Origin: Pseudomonadota bacterium
GTDB taxonomy: Bacteria > Pseudomonadota > Gammaproteobacteria > Burkholderiales > Burkholderiaceae_C
NCBI GenBank assembly: GCA_020161065.1
Contig: JAIUPH010000033.1
Span: 1-64,000, forward strand
DNA length: 64,000 nt
Direction of reading: 5' to 3'
A program made the translations under genes and the position numbers. Under the pieces are notes generated by a model. That model had not been told where the DNA came from. It searched no databases and worked only from the letters and a program-made list of their open reading frames with translations. This document shows positions 8,607-17,155 of this stretch, piece by piece (the first letter of the stretch is position 1; each line of letters begins with the position of its first letter).

Positions 8607-10049
8607 TCAAGGCCCGCGGCGGGCGCTGCCGGCAACGCCGCCCTGCGGCGGCGCGCCGACGATGGCGGCCGCCGGCGTGATGCCGGCGGCGCGCTGCGGC
8701 AGATGGTCGGCGTTGGCGGCCGGCGCGGCGCCCGGCGGCCGCGCCATCATGCGGATGATGTAGAGGATGCCGGCGCCGAAGACTACGCCGTACACGACGA
8801 TGAAGGCGAGCAGCGACATCGCCAGCGCCGGCGCACCGATGGCCGAAGCCGAGTGCGCCGTGCGCAGCAGCCCGTAGACGGTGTAGGGCTGGCGGCCGAC
8901 CTCGGTGGTCACCCAGCCGGCGATCACCGCCACCAGCCCGGCCGGCGCCACGGCCACCGCCGCGCGGTGCAGCCAGCGCCAGTCGTAGAGCCGCCCCCGC
9001 CAGCGCGCCAGCAGGCTCCACAGGCCCACCGTCAGCATCGCCAGGCCCAGCCCGACCATCAGCCTGAACGACCAGAACACCACCGCCACCGGCGGCCAGG
9101 TGTCGCGCGGGTAGTCGGTCAGCCCGGGCAGCGGCGCTTTCGCGTCGTGCAGCAGGATCAGCGAGCCCAGCCCGGGCAGCGAGACTTCGTGGCGCACGCG
9201 CGCCTCGGCGTCGCTGGGCAGGCCGAACAGCACCAGCGGCGCGCCTTGCGGGCTGGGCGCGTAGTCGCCCTCCATCGCCAGCACCTTCACCGGCTGGTGC
9301 GTCAGCGTGTTGCGGCCGTGCAGGTCGCCGGCCATGATTTGCAGCGGGGTGACCAGCGCGGCCATCCACATCGCCATCGAGAACATCTTGCGCGCCGCCG
9401 CGTCGCCGCGGTTTTTCAGCAGATGCCAGGCGCCGACGCCGCCGACGAGCATGGCCGTCGTCAGGTAGCTGGCGATCACGGTGTGCGTCAGCCGGTAGGG
9501 GAAGCTCGGGTTGAAGATGATGTCCAGCCACGGCCCCGCGGGCACGAACTGGCCTTGCGCGTTGACGGCGTGGCCGGTTGGCGTGTGCATCCAACTGTTG
9601 GCGGCGATGATCCAGCTGGCCGAGATCAGCGTGCCCAGCGCCACCATGCAGGTAGCGAAGCAGTGCATGCCGCGGCCGACGCGGCCGGCGCCGAACAGCA
9701 TCACGCCGAGGAAGCCGGCTTCCAGGAAGAACGCCGTCATCACCTCGTAGGCCATCAGCGGCCCGATGATGGGCCCGACGCGGAACGAGAACGCCGACCA
9801 GTTGGTGCCGAACTGGTACGACATCACCAGCCCCGAGACCACGCCCATGCCGAAGACGACGGCGAAGATGCGCAGCCAGTACGCGTAGAGTTGGTGGTAG
9901 ACGCCGTTGCCGGTTTTCAGCCACAAGCCTTCCAGCACGGCGAGGTAGCTGGCCAGCCCGATGGTGAACGACGGGAACAGGAAGTGAAACGAGATCGTGA
10001 ACGCGAACTGTGCGCGTGCCAGGATCAACGGGTCGAGGTGCTCGAACAT
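8607..10049 (-). CDS. cioA: Cytochrome bd ubiquinol oxidase subunit I (CioA/CydA, short Q-loop)
   Basis: 480 aa. The ATG at 10049 gives MFEHLDPLILARAQFAFTIS, the normal bd N-terminus; an upstream in-frame ATG at 10085 adds only 12 non-conserved residues. The heme-ligand His lies in TISFHFLFPSF. The GRQPYTVYGLLRT motif is the subunit-I signature; the short length and Tyr where E. coli CydA has Trp favour the cyanide-insensitive CioA subgroup with a short quinol loop. The C-terminal ~35 residues after the last helix are Ala/Gly/Pro-rich. First gene of the cioAB operon. Confidence 0.95.
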   Translation of the reverse strand: MFEHLDPLILARAQFAFTISFHFLFPSFTIGLASYLAVLEGLWLKTGNGVYHQLYAYWLRIFAVVFGMGVVSGLVMSYQFGTNWSAFSFRVGPIIGPLMAYEVMTAFFLEAGFLGVMLFGAGRVGRGMHCFATCMVALGTLISASWIIAANSWMHTPTGHAVNAQGQFVPAGPWLDIIFNPSFPYRLTHTVIASYLTTAMLVGGVGAWHLLKNRGDAAARKMFSMAMWMAALVTPLQIMAGDLHGRNTLTHQPVKVLAMEGDYAPSPQGAPLVLFGLPSDAEARVRHEVSLPGLGSLILLHDAKAPLPGLTDYPRDTWPPVAVVFWSFRLMVGLGLAMLTVGLWSLLARWRGRLYDWRWLHRAAVAVAPAGLVAVIAGWVTTEVGRQPYTVYGLLRTAHSASAIGAPALAMSLLAFIVVYGVVFGAGILYIIRMMARPPGAAPAANADHLPQRAAGITPAAAIVGAPPQGGVAGSARRGP

Positions 10050-10247
10050 CGGCGCGCGCTCGCGGTGGCCGCCGCGGCTTTCCACTGCCCCACTGCGATA
10101 AGACCGGCGGCCGGCGGCGTTGCCTGTGCGTGCCGGCCGGTCGATGGTGCCGGATCATTATGGCGCGCCGTCGTGCGGCCGTGCGGCACACGCCGGCCGT
10201 GCACCGCCTCTTGAAGTGAAGGCGACCGTCCGCATGTTGCTGCGATC

Positions 10248-10412
10248 ATGCGCATCGACCTGCACTGGCGCAAGCCTTTGCTCTACCTGCTGCTGCCGGT
10301 TCTGATCTTCCTTTGCTTCGTCGGTTTTCCGCCGCCGTTCGCGCCGCCGCGCGCGACCAAGGCCGCGCAGGAGCAGTCGCAACCCGCCGCTGACGAGAAG
10401 CAGGCCAAGTAG
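10248..10412 (+). CDS. Small single-pass membrane protein, hypothetical
   Basis: A 54-aa ORF starting MRIDLHWRKPLLYLLLPVLI, with one strong hydrophobic helix (residues 10-27) and a charged Gln/Lys-rich tail ending EKQAK. The positive N-terminus predicts N-in orientation. It lies alone, divergent from cioA and convergent with the kinase gene. It has no resemblance to CydX. No function can be assigned; a real gene is likely because the hydrophobic/basic layout is coherent. Confidence 0.5.
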   Translation: MRIDLHWRKPLLYLLLPVLIFLCFVGFPPPFAPPRATKAAQEQSQPAADEKQAK

Positions 10413-10533
10413 CACCCGCTCGGCATGGCTCAGCCTGCGCCTGCCGCAAGCTCGCGATGAACGAGCCCCTGGCGGACCTGGCCCGCGTCGACGACGCCAA
10501 CCGCGAGTCGCTGGACCCGCCGCGGCGCGACGG

Positions 10534-13290
10534 CTAGCGCAGCGCCGCCAGCGCGGCCGCCGCTTCCAGCGCCTGCGGGTGCGCGGGGCCCACGCTGTCG
10601 TGCAGGTGCAGCAGCGCCTGGTCGAAGGCCTCGCGGGCGCGCTCGGGCTGGCCGCTGGCCTGGTGCAGCTTGCCGCGCGCCAGCCACACCTGGCCGGCCG
10701 GCAGGGTCAGCGCCTGCGGGCTTCGGTTTGCCGACGCGGCGGCCGCCTGCGCGCGGTCCAGATCCTGCAGCGCCGCGTCGTGCCGGCCTTGCTGCGACAG
10801 CGCTTCGGCCCGCGTCAGCAAGGCGCGGACCAGGGTGCTGTTGGACTGCCCGGCGCGCTGCATCGCCTGCAGCCAGGGGTCGAGGATGCTTTGCGCCTGC
10901 GCCGGCTGCTTCAGCATCAGGGCGTGCCTGGCCTGGGCATTGACGAACGCGGCGCCGCCCGGCGAGGCGGCGTTCAGCCGCGCTGCCTCGGCCGTGCGCG
11001 TGAGCTGCTCGAACGACTGCAGCGCCTCGGCTTGATGGTCTTGATGGTCTTGCCCGGCCTGCAAGGCGAAGCGGATGACCCAATAGCCGACGCTCTCCAC
11101 CGGCGGCAGGCTGCCGTCGAGCGCCGCGCCGCGCAAAGCGGCCAGCTCGGCCAGGGCCTCGTCGCCGCGGCCCAGGGCGCCCAGGGCATTGGCGCGGTTG
11201 TAGACCAGGTAGGCCGGCAGCTCGGCCGTCGGTGAGCGCCGCCGCGCGATGGCGGCGGCGCGCTCCAGGTGCGGCCAGGCCTGGCGGGGCCGCCCGGCGT
11301 TGAGCCAGGCGATCGCGCGGTTGTTGTGGATGGACACCGCGGACAGGCTCTCGGTGAGGCCCAGGCGCGCGAGTTGCTCGATCGACTGCGCGAAGTGCGT
11401 GTCAGCGTGGTCCGGCCGGCCCAGCAGGCCTTCGGCGTAGGCCTGCTCGGCGAGGATCAGCGCGCGGTCCAGCGGACGCGCGCCGCCGCGCGCGGCGTCG
11501 AGCCGGTCGAGCGCCAGCCGGGCGTAGTCCAGCGCCGCCTGGGCCTGGTTGTCGTTGCGCGAGCGGATCGCCAGGATGCGGTAGCAGTACGAGGCCGAGG
11601 CCGGCGGCGTCGCCGCATCGCGGGCGACCGCCAGCAGCCGCTGCTCGGCGTCGGCAAAGCGCCCGAGGCCCGACCACGCATGGGCCTGCTGGCACAACAT
11701 CAACGGCCGCAACTCGGGCTCGGCCGCGGGGTCGAGCTGGGCGATGGCCTTGGCCAGCACGGCGTCGGCCTGCCGGTAGTTGCCGTAGGAGTTGTACCAA
11801 CTTGCCAAGGTACTTGCGCCCGATGCGCGCTCCACCGGCTCGGCGTTGCCGGCCAGCAGGCTTTCGCTGCGCGCCAGCAGTTCGTCGAGCGAGACGCGCT
11901 CGTCGCGCGCCACGCCTTCGGTCAGCACGCGGGTGGCGAACTGCTGCACCGCCAGCGAGCGGGTGAGCAACTGCTCGGTGTAGTCGCGCTCCAGGCTGGC
12001 CACGCGCCACTGCCACAAGGCCAGGCCGAGGCCGATGCCGAGTGCCGCGAAGGCGGCGGCGCCGCCCAGCACCGCGGCGCGGTGGCGGCGCATCAGCTTG
12101 GCCGCGCGGTAGCGCAGGCTGGGCGTGCGCGCGAGGACGGGCTGGCCGGCCAGGTGGCGCCGCAGATCGTCGGCCATCGCGGTGGCGCTGGCGTAGCGCT
12201 CGCGCGGGTCTTTCTCCAACGCCTTGGCGACGATGGCGTCGAGGTCGCCGCGCAAGGCCTTCGCGCGCCGCGCGTCGTGGCGCTGCGCCACCGTGCTGGC
12301 CAGCGGCACGTCGGCGGCCAGCGCCGCCGCCTCCAGCGCGGCGCCGCCGTCGGCCGCCAGGCGGTAGGGGCGCTCGCCGGTCAGCATCTCGAAGAGCAGG
12401 ATGCCCAGCGAGTAGACGTCGCAGGCCATCGTGATCGGCCGGTTGCCCATCTGCTCGGGCGCGGCGTAGTCGGGCGTCAGCGCGCGGCCGATCTGCCGCG
12501 TGATCTGCGCATCACCGTGTGCGTTGCCGCTCGCATCGCCGTCCTCCAGCGGATCGTCCAGCAGCTTGGCGATGCCGAAGTCCAGCAGGTGCGCCTCGCC
12601 GCCAGCGTCGACCAGCACGTTGGCGGGCTTCAAGTCACGGTGCACCACCAGGTGCGTGTGCGCGTAGGCCACGGCATCGGCGATCTGCAGGAAGAGGCGC
12701 AGCAGCCGCCGCAGCTCGGGCCGCTGCGCGCGGCACCATTGGTCCAGCGGCTGGCCGTCGACGCGCTCCATCGCCAGCCAGGGGCGGCCGGCGGCGCTGA
12801 CGCCGGCCTCGTACAGCCGCGCGATGCGCGGGTGCTCCAGCGCGGCCAGGATGTTGCGCTCGCGGGCCATGCGCCGCGCCAGGCCCGTGCCGCTGCCCCA
12901 GGGGTGCAGCGGCAGCTTGATCGCCACCTGCCGCTGCAATTGCGCGTCATGCCGTTCGGCCAGCCACACCGACGCCATGCCGCCCTGGCCCAAGCGCTTG
13001 AGCAGCCGGTAGGGGCCGACCACGTCGCCGGCCTTGTCGCCGAGGGCATCCGTCGCGGGCGGCAGCAGGCCGTCGAGGCCACCTTGCAGGAAGGCATCGG
13101 TCTCGACATCGGCGCGCTGCAGCAGCGCGCGCAGCCGCAGCAGCACCTCGGCATCGGGCTCGCGCAAGCCGTCCAGCCACGCCGCGCGTTCGTCGGGCGC
13201 AATGGCCAGCCCGGCTTCGAGCAAGTCGTTCAGCCGCTGCAGCCGGCGCAAGGCCGGGTCGGCGGTGTTGGAGGGTTCGGCGGCGTCCAT
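10534..13290 (-). CDS. Membrane-anchored Ser/Thr protein kinase with C-terminal TPR region
   Basis: 918 aa. Residues ~93-360 form a Hanks-type kinase: glycine loop GQGGMASVWLAE (101-112), VAIK with Lys125, HRDLKPAN with Asp219, DFG at 237-239, and an APEQ motif. All catalytic residues are intact. A single transmembrane helix follows near residue 415 (AAFAALGIGLGLALWQW), then about 480 residues of Ala/Leu-rich helical repeats resembling tetratricopeptides, probably periplasmic. It lies 12 bases downstream of an ECF sigma gene in the same operon, an arrangement known in sigma factors controlled by a partner kinase. The signal is unknown. Confidence 0.9.
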   Translation of the reverse strand: MDAAEPSNTADPALRRLQRLNDLLEAGLAIAPDERAAWLDGLREPDAEVLLRLRALLQRADVETDAFLQGGLDGLLPPATDALGDKAGDVVGPYRLLKRLGQGGMASVWLAERHDAQLQRQVAIKLPLHPWGSGTGLARRMARERNILAALEHPRIARLYEAGVSAAGRPWLAMERVDGQPLDQWCRAQRPELRRLLRLFLQIADAVAYAHTHLVVHRDLKPANVLVDAGGEAHLLDFGIAKLLDDPLEDGDASGNAHGDAQITRQIGRALTPDYAAPEQMGNRPITMACDVYSLGILLFEMLTGERPYRLAADGGAALEAAALAADVPLASTVAQRHDARRAKALRGDLDAIVAKALEKDPRERYASATAMADDLRRHLAGQPVLARTPSLRYRAAKLMRRHRAAVLGGAAAFAALGIGLGLALWQWRVASLERDYTEQLLTRSLAVQQFATRVLTEGVARDERVSLDELLARSESLLAGNAEPVERASGASTLASWYNSYGNYRQADAVLAKAIAQLDPAAEPELRPLMLCQQAHAWSGLGRFADAEQRLLAVARDAATPPASASYCYRILAIRSRNDNQAQAALDYARLALDRLDAARGGARPLDRALILAEQAYAEGLLGRPDHADTHFAQSIEQLARLGLTESLSAVSIHNNRAIAWLNAGRPRQAWPHLERAAAIARRRSPTAELPAYLVYNRANALGALGRGDEALAELAALRGAALDGSLPPVESVGYWVIRFALQAGQDHQDHQAEALQSFEQLTRTAEAARLNAASPGGAAFVNAQARHALMLKQPAQAQSILDPWLQAMQRAGQSNSTLVRALLTRAEALSQQGRHDAALQDLDRAQAAAASANRSPQALTLPAGQVWLARGKLHQASGQPERAREAFDQALLHLHDSVGPAHPQALEAAAALAALR

Positions 13291-13302
13291 GCCGGCGGCG
13301 CC

Positions 13303-13848
13303 TCAGCGACCCAGCAGGTCCGCCAGCAGCAGCCGCGCCCGCTCCCAGTGGCGGCGCACGGTGCGGTCGGTGACGCCCATCACCGCGCCGACCTCGGCAT
13401 CGCTCAGGCCGCCGAAGTAGCGCAGCTCGACCAGTTGCACGAGCTTGGGGTCGACCTGCTGCAGGCTTTGCAGCGCTTCGTGGACGGCGAGGATCTCGTC
13501 GTCCTGCGCGCCCAGTTGCGCGGCCGAGCGGGTGTCCAGCGTCACGTGCTCGGCCAGGCCGCCGCGGCGGTCGGCACTGCGCCGGCGCACGAAGTCGATG
13601 ACGATGCTGCGCATGGTGGTCGCCGCGTAGGCCAGGAAATGCTCGCGGTCGCGCAAGGCGACGCCGCCGTCGCGCTGCATGCGCAGGTAGGCCTCGTTGA
13701 TGAGGGCCGAGGTGTCCAGCAAGGTGTGGCGGCCGCCGCCCGACAGCCGCAGCCGCGCCAGGCGCTTGAGCTCGCGGTACAGCGCGGGGAACAGCTCGTG
13801 CACGGACTCCGGGCGGTCGTGCGTCTCCCGCGACGGCGTCGACTTCAT
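13303..13848 (-). CDS. ECF-subfamily RNA polymerase sigma factor, kinase-associated type
   Basis: 181 aa from the ATG at 13848 (MKSTPSRETHDRPESVHELF); an upstream in-frame ATG at 13962 adds a Pro/Trp-rich non-homologous leader. Region 2 contains DTSALINEAYLRM and YAATTMRSIVIDFVRRRSA. Region 4 contains LVELRYFGGLSDAEVGAVMG and the recognition helix region TDRTVRRHWERARLLL. The layout matches the ECF group with short linkers and the ALINEAYLRL signature. No anti-sigma gene is adjacent; the co-transcribed gene is a Ser/Thr kinase, suggesting control by phosphorylation (inference). Confidence 0.88.
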   Translation of the reverse strand: MKSTPSRETHDRPESVHELFPALYRELKRLARLRLSGGGRHTLLDTSALINEAYLRMQRDGGVALRDREHFLAYAATTMRSIVIDFVRRRSADRRGGLAEHVTLDTRSAAQLGAQDDEILAVHEALQSLQQVDPKLVQLVELRYFGGLSDAEVGAVMGVTDRTVRRHWERARLLLADLLGR

Positions 13849-13998
13849 GCAACCGAGTCTAGGCCAGGGCCAATGACGGTGGCAGCGTCGCGGCCATCGC
13901 GCCGGGGCAAGGGCCGGCGGCAGCGGTGGCGACGGGTGGGCCCAATCGAGCTGAGCGGTCATGCGGTGCGCCGGATGTTCATGACATGCGCCGCGTGT

Positions 13999-14895
13999 TC
14001 ACGCCGCGCGCCGTGCGCGCACGATCTCGCGCAAGGCATAGGCCAGGTGCGGCAGCACGCGCTCCATCGCCGCCGCGCCCGCCGCGCGCATGGCGGGCAG
14101 CGCCGCCGTGTCCCACAGGCCCACGCGCTGCGGCAGCTCCAGCTCGATCGGCACCACCACCTTGCCCTGCGCGCGCGCCAGGTCCAGCCGCGCCTGCATC
14201 AGGTTGTTGATGAGCGCGGTGCTGACCTGGCCGAACAGCTTGGCCGGGCGGTTCACGCGCGCCGGCATGCGGCCCTCGAAGCCCAGCGCCAGCACCACGT
14301 CGGCGTCGTGGGCCATGGCCACCGGCAAGGGGTCGCTGATGACGCCGTCGACCAGCCGCTGGCCGTCGATCGACACCGGCGGAAAGATGAAGGGCACGGC
14401 CATGCTGGCGCGGATGGCGTCGACCAGCGGGCCGCGGCTGAGCACGGCGCGCTGGCCGGTCTCGGTGCGCGTGGCCACCACGCGCAGCGGGATCGCCAGC
14501 TCTTCCAGCCGCGCCGCGCCGAAGGCCTCGGCCACGCGCGCGGCGATGGCGTCGCCGCGGCGCAGCGAGAACTCGGGGCTGAAGCCGGCCAGCCGCGGCA
14601 GCAGCAGTTGCAGGTAGGCGCTCCAGCGGTGGCGGCGCGTGAGGTCGGGCGACCACAGGCGCACGGCCTTGGCCAGCGCGTCGTCGGCCGGCGTGCGCGC
14701 CGCCACCAGCGCGCCGAACAGCGCGCCCGAGCTGCAGCCGACCACGAGGTCGGGCGTCAGGGCCGCGCGCTCCAGCACCTCGGCCACGCCGATGGCCGCG
14801 GCGCTGCGCACGCCGCCGCTGCCCAGCACCAGGGCGATGCGCGGCCGGTAGGTGGCGCCGCGGCCGACCGCTTCGTTTCGATTCGATGGGTTCAT
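13999..14895 (-). CDS. Patatin-like phospholipase (RssA/YchK type)
   Basis: 298 aa. The fold motifs are present: oxyanion loop GSGGVRSAAAIG (25-36), nucleophile elbow GCSSG with Ser55, and catalytic DG dyad at Asp183-Gly184 (LVDGVISDPLP). The family hydrolyses acyl esters of glycerolipids; no signal peptide is evident, so a cytoplasmic or membrane-peripheral location is likely. The start overlaps the stop of the ketoacyl-synthase gene by ATGA, so the two are translationally coupled. The pairing suggests a joint acyl-chain role, but the substrate is unknown. Confidence 0.9.
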   Translation of the reverse strand: MNPSNRNEAVGRGATYRPRIALVLGSGGVRSAAAIGVAEVLERAALTPDLVVGCSSGALFGALVAARTPADDALAKAVRLWSPDLTRRHRWSAYLQLLLPRLAGFSPEFSLRRGDAIAARVAEAFGAARLEELAIPLRVVATRTETGQRAVLSRGPLVDAIRASMAVPFIFPPVSIDGQRLVDGVISDPLPVAMAHDADVVLALGFEGRMPARVNRPAKLFGQVSTALINNLMQARLDLARAQGKVVVPIELELPQRVGLWDTAALPAMRAAGAAAMERVLPHLAYALREIVRARRAA

Positions 14896-16160
14896 CGGTT
14901 GCTCACCACGAGGCAGGCATTGCTGCCGCCGAAGGCAAAAGAGTTGGACAAGGCGTGCCGCCGTTCGCCCAAGGGCCGCGCGGCGCCGTACACCAGGTTC
15001 AGCGGCAGGTCGTCGGGCTCGCGCAGGTTGCGCGTGGCGGGGATGCGCTGTTGCTGCAGCGTGGCGATGACGGCGGCCAGCTCCAGCGCGCCGGAAGCGC
15101 CCAGCGCATGCCCGTGCAGCGACTTCGACGAGTACACCCAAGGCGCATCGCGCCCGGTGCCGAACACCTGCGCGATCGACTGCGCCTCGACGCCGTCGCC
15201 GACCACCGTGCCGGTGCCGTAGGCGTTGACGAGGCCGATCTCGTCGGGCGTGAGCCCGGCGTCCTGCAAGGCCAGCCGCATGGTGCGCGCCTGGCCCGAC
15301 ACGCAAGGCACGGTCCATTGGTGGGCGTCGGCGGCGGCGCTGTAGCCCTGCAGCACGGCTTGCACCGCGGCGCCGCGCTGGCGCGCGTGGTCCTCGTCTT
15401 CCAGCACGAAGAAGGCGGCCGCCTCGCCCAGCACCAGGCCGCCGCGGCGGGCGTCGAAAGGCCGGCAGGCGGTGGACGGGTCGTCGCCGCAAGGCGCCAG
15501 CAGGCGCAGCGCCTCCCAGGCCTTGAGCGTGCCGTCGGCGAACGGCGCCTCGGTGCCGCCGACCAGCGCCATGCGCAGGTAGCGGTGGCGGATGGCCTGC
15601 ATCGCCTGGCCCAGCGCGACGGTGGACGATGCGCAGGCCGAGGTAATGGTCTGCGTGGCGCCGCGCAGCCCGAAGCGCATGCCCAGGCTGGCCGAGGTGG
15701 CGCTGGGCATGCAGCGCAGCAGCGTGGCGGCGGGCACGCGGCCGCTGGCCTGCAGTTGCGCGTGGCTGTGGCTGAGCGATTCGGCCGGCCCCGAGCTGTT
15801 GCCGGCGAACACCGCGCAGTCGTGCCAGGGGCTGTCGGGCTCGGCCGCCGCGGCGGGCGACCAGCCGGCAGCGTCCAGCGCGCGGCGGCCGGCCAGCCAG
15901 GCCAGTTGCACCGAGCGGTCGTTGCGCTGCTGCTCGGCATGGCTCAGCGCCGCCTGCCAGCCGCCGCCGACGCGCATGCCGGGCACCGGCGCCGCATAGC
16001 GGCTGTGCACGCGGTCGACCGGCGCGCCGGCGCCGAACAGCCCGCGGCTGAACTCGTCCATGCCGTGGCCGAGCGGTGTCGCCAGCCCGATGCCGGTGAC
16101 GACGACGCGGCCCGCTGCGCGAGGGTGCCGCCGGCGGCGGCTGGATGTGGTGATGCTCAT
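14892..16160 (-). CDS. Beta-ketoacyl-ACP synthase (KAS I/II fold) with His-to-Tyr change in the triad
   Basis: 422 aa, full length for FabB/FabF-type condensing enzymes. Nucleophile Cys176 lies in TSACASS, Lys346 in SSKSLHG and the second His351 in HGHALGASGA. The first catalytic His, normally in NAHGTxT, is replaced by Tyr314 (NAYGTGT). The N-terminal extension is Arg-rich. FabF-like enzymes extend acyl-ACP by decarboxylative Claisen condensation with malonyl-ACP; without this His the decarboxylation step may be altered. It lies 12 bases after a lipoprotein gene and overlaps a patatin gene, with no ACP or ketoreductase nearby. A dedicated lipid or polyketide role is inferred. Confidence 0.88.
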   Translation of the reverse strand: MSITTSSRRRRHPRAAGRVVVTGIGLATPLGHGMDEFSRGLFGAGAPVDRVHSRYAAPVPGMRVGGGWQAALSHAEQQRNDRSVQLAWLAGRRALDAAGWSPAAAAEPDSPWHDCAVFAGNSSGPAESLSHSHAQLQASGRVPAATLLRCMPSATSASLGMRFGLRGATQTITSACASSTVALGQAMQAIRHRYLRMALVGGTEAPFADGTLKAWEALRLLAPCGDDPSTACRPFDARRGGLVLGEAAAFFVLEDEDHARQRGAAVQAVLQGYSAAADAHQWTVPCVSGQARTMRLALQDAGLTPDEIGLVNAYGTGTVVGDGVEAQSIAQVFGTGRDAPWVYSSKSLHGHALGASGALELAAVIATLQQQRIPATRNLREPDDLPLNLVYGAARPLGERRHALSNSFAFGGSNACLVVSNR

Positions 16161-16172
16161 CGCTGCTGCCCC

Positions 16173-16907
16173 TCACTGCAGCCACAGGCGCAGCGTGGGG
16201 CGCCACGCCGGCTGCGCGTCTTCGCTGCTGCGCAGCCAGGCGCCCTGGCCGCTGACGGTGGCCACCAGCGCCAGACCGTGGTTGTGCTGCGGCTGGTCGA
16301 TCCAGCGCTGCACCAGGTCGGCCGGCAGCGCCACCACGCGGGTGTCGGCTTCCGAGCCGATGGCGCCGTCGAGCGTCGCCGCCGGCCCGGCCTCCCAGTC
16401 GCTGCTGCCGCCGCCGGGCACGGGCCAGCGTTCGCCGGTGCCGGTGTTCGTCCAGCCGAAGCGCGCGTCGCCGGCGTTCCAGCCTTTGGTCAGCGCCTGC
16501 ACGCTGAGCGCATGGCCGCTGCTGCCGCGGCGAAAGGTCAGCGCCAGCTCGGCGCGCTGCACGCGCCGGCCTTGCAGCGACGGCAGCGCGCCGAAGCGCA
16601 GGAAGCTGCGCACCTCGTAGCCGCCTTCGCCGTCGATGCGGTAGGCGCCCATCGCGGGGCCATCGGTCACCGCGGCGCGGGCGCCGCCGGTGCCGCCGGT
16701 GCCGCCGGCTGGTGGATGGCGGCTGCTGACCTCGACGTCGGTGACGCCGGCATAACCGTTCAGCCCTTGGCGCAGCACGAGCGAAGGGCCGGCCGCGCGG
16801 GCGGCCGCCGGCACGCGCTCGTCGCGCACCGCGCCGCCGCAGGCCGGCAGCAGCAACACGAATGACGAAGCAACCACGCCCAGCGGGCGTCGGATCGAAG
16901 TTTTCAT
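16173..16907 (-). CDS. DNRLRE-domain-like lipoprotein
   Basis: 244 aa starting at ATG 16907 (MKTSIRRPLGVV). The signal peptide ends in a lipobox (VLLLPAC, then GG), predicting a lipid-anchored envelope protein. The mature part is beta-rich with EVRSFLRFGALPSLQGRRVQ, RAELALTF and a Trp-containing ERW...W region, which fits the DNRLRE family of disaggregatase-related beta domains (family call by motif recall). A Gly/Thr-rich stretch (GGTGGTGG) lies near residue 80. It is the first gene of the lipoprotein - ketoacyl synthase - patatin operon. Function unknown. Confidence 0.65.
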   Translation of the reverse strand: MKTSIRRPLGVVASSFVLLLPACGGAVRDERVPAAARAAGPSLVLRQGLNGYAGVTDVEVSSRHPPAGGTGGTGGARAAVTDGPAMGAYRIDGEGGYEVRSFLRFGALPSLQGRRVQRAELALTFRRGSSGHALSVQALTKGWNAGDARFGWTNTGTGERWPVPGGGSSDWEAGPAATLDGAIGSEADTRVVALPADLVQRWIDQPQHNHGLALVATVSGQGAWLRSSEDAQPAWRPTLRLWLQ

Positions 16908-17032
16908 CGGGTGGTGACCTTGGCAAGGCACCCGGCCGCCTCATTGCGATCGAGCCCTCGTGAAGTACCACGCAGTGCCGACGCCGATCGGGACAGGGGC
17001 GCTGAAACCTTTTGTCGGCGCGCGGCGCTGGT

Positions 17033-17082
17033 CCGCGGTTGCTCGCGCTTGCCCGCGGTTGCCCGCGCTTGTCCGCTTTCGC
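17033..17082. repeat. Five contiguous degenerate 10-bp units
   Basis: Consecutive units read CCGCGGTTGC, TCGCGCTTGC, CCGCGGTTGC, CCGCGCTTGT and CCGCTTTCGC; units 1 and 3 are identical. The array sits between the divergent lipoprotein and GNAT genes, about 75 bases before the GNAT start, with a period close to one helical turn. Confidence 0.75.
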
Positions 17083-17155
17083 CGGCGCGCTGCGTGGAAC
17101 GGGCCATGGCCTGCGCAAGACCCGCGTCGGCCGCTCAGGCTCTCAGGAGTTCACC

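Noticed and set aside
7593-10049. A CydX-like small subunit after cioB
   Set aside because: The 79-base gap downstream of cioB contains only a short tandem repeat and no ORF with a transmembrane helix.
10457-10537. A 26-codon ORF (MNEPLADLARVDDANRESLD...) between the small membrane protein and the kinase stop
   Set aside because: No clear ribosome-binding site, no recognised family, and it overlaps the kinase stop; too short to support on composition alone.
11269-15222. A 1317-codon plus-strand ORF crossing the kinase, sigma, patatin and synthase genes
   Set aside because: Antisense to four recognised genes; composition is Arg/Gln/Gly-rich without motifs, so it is a GC-bias artefact.
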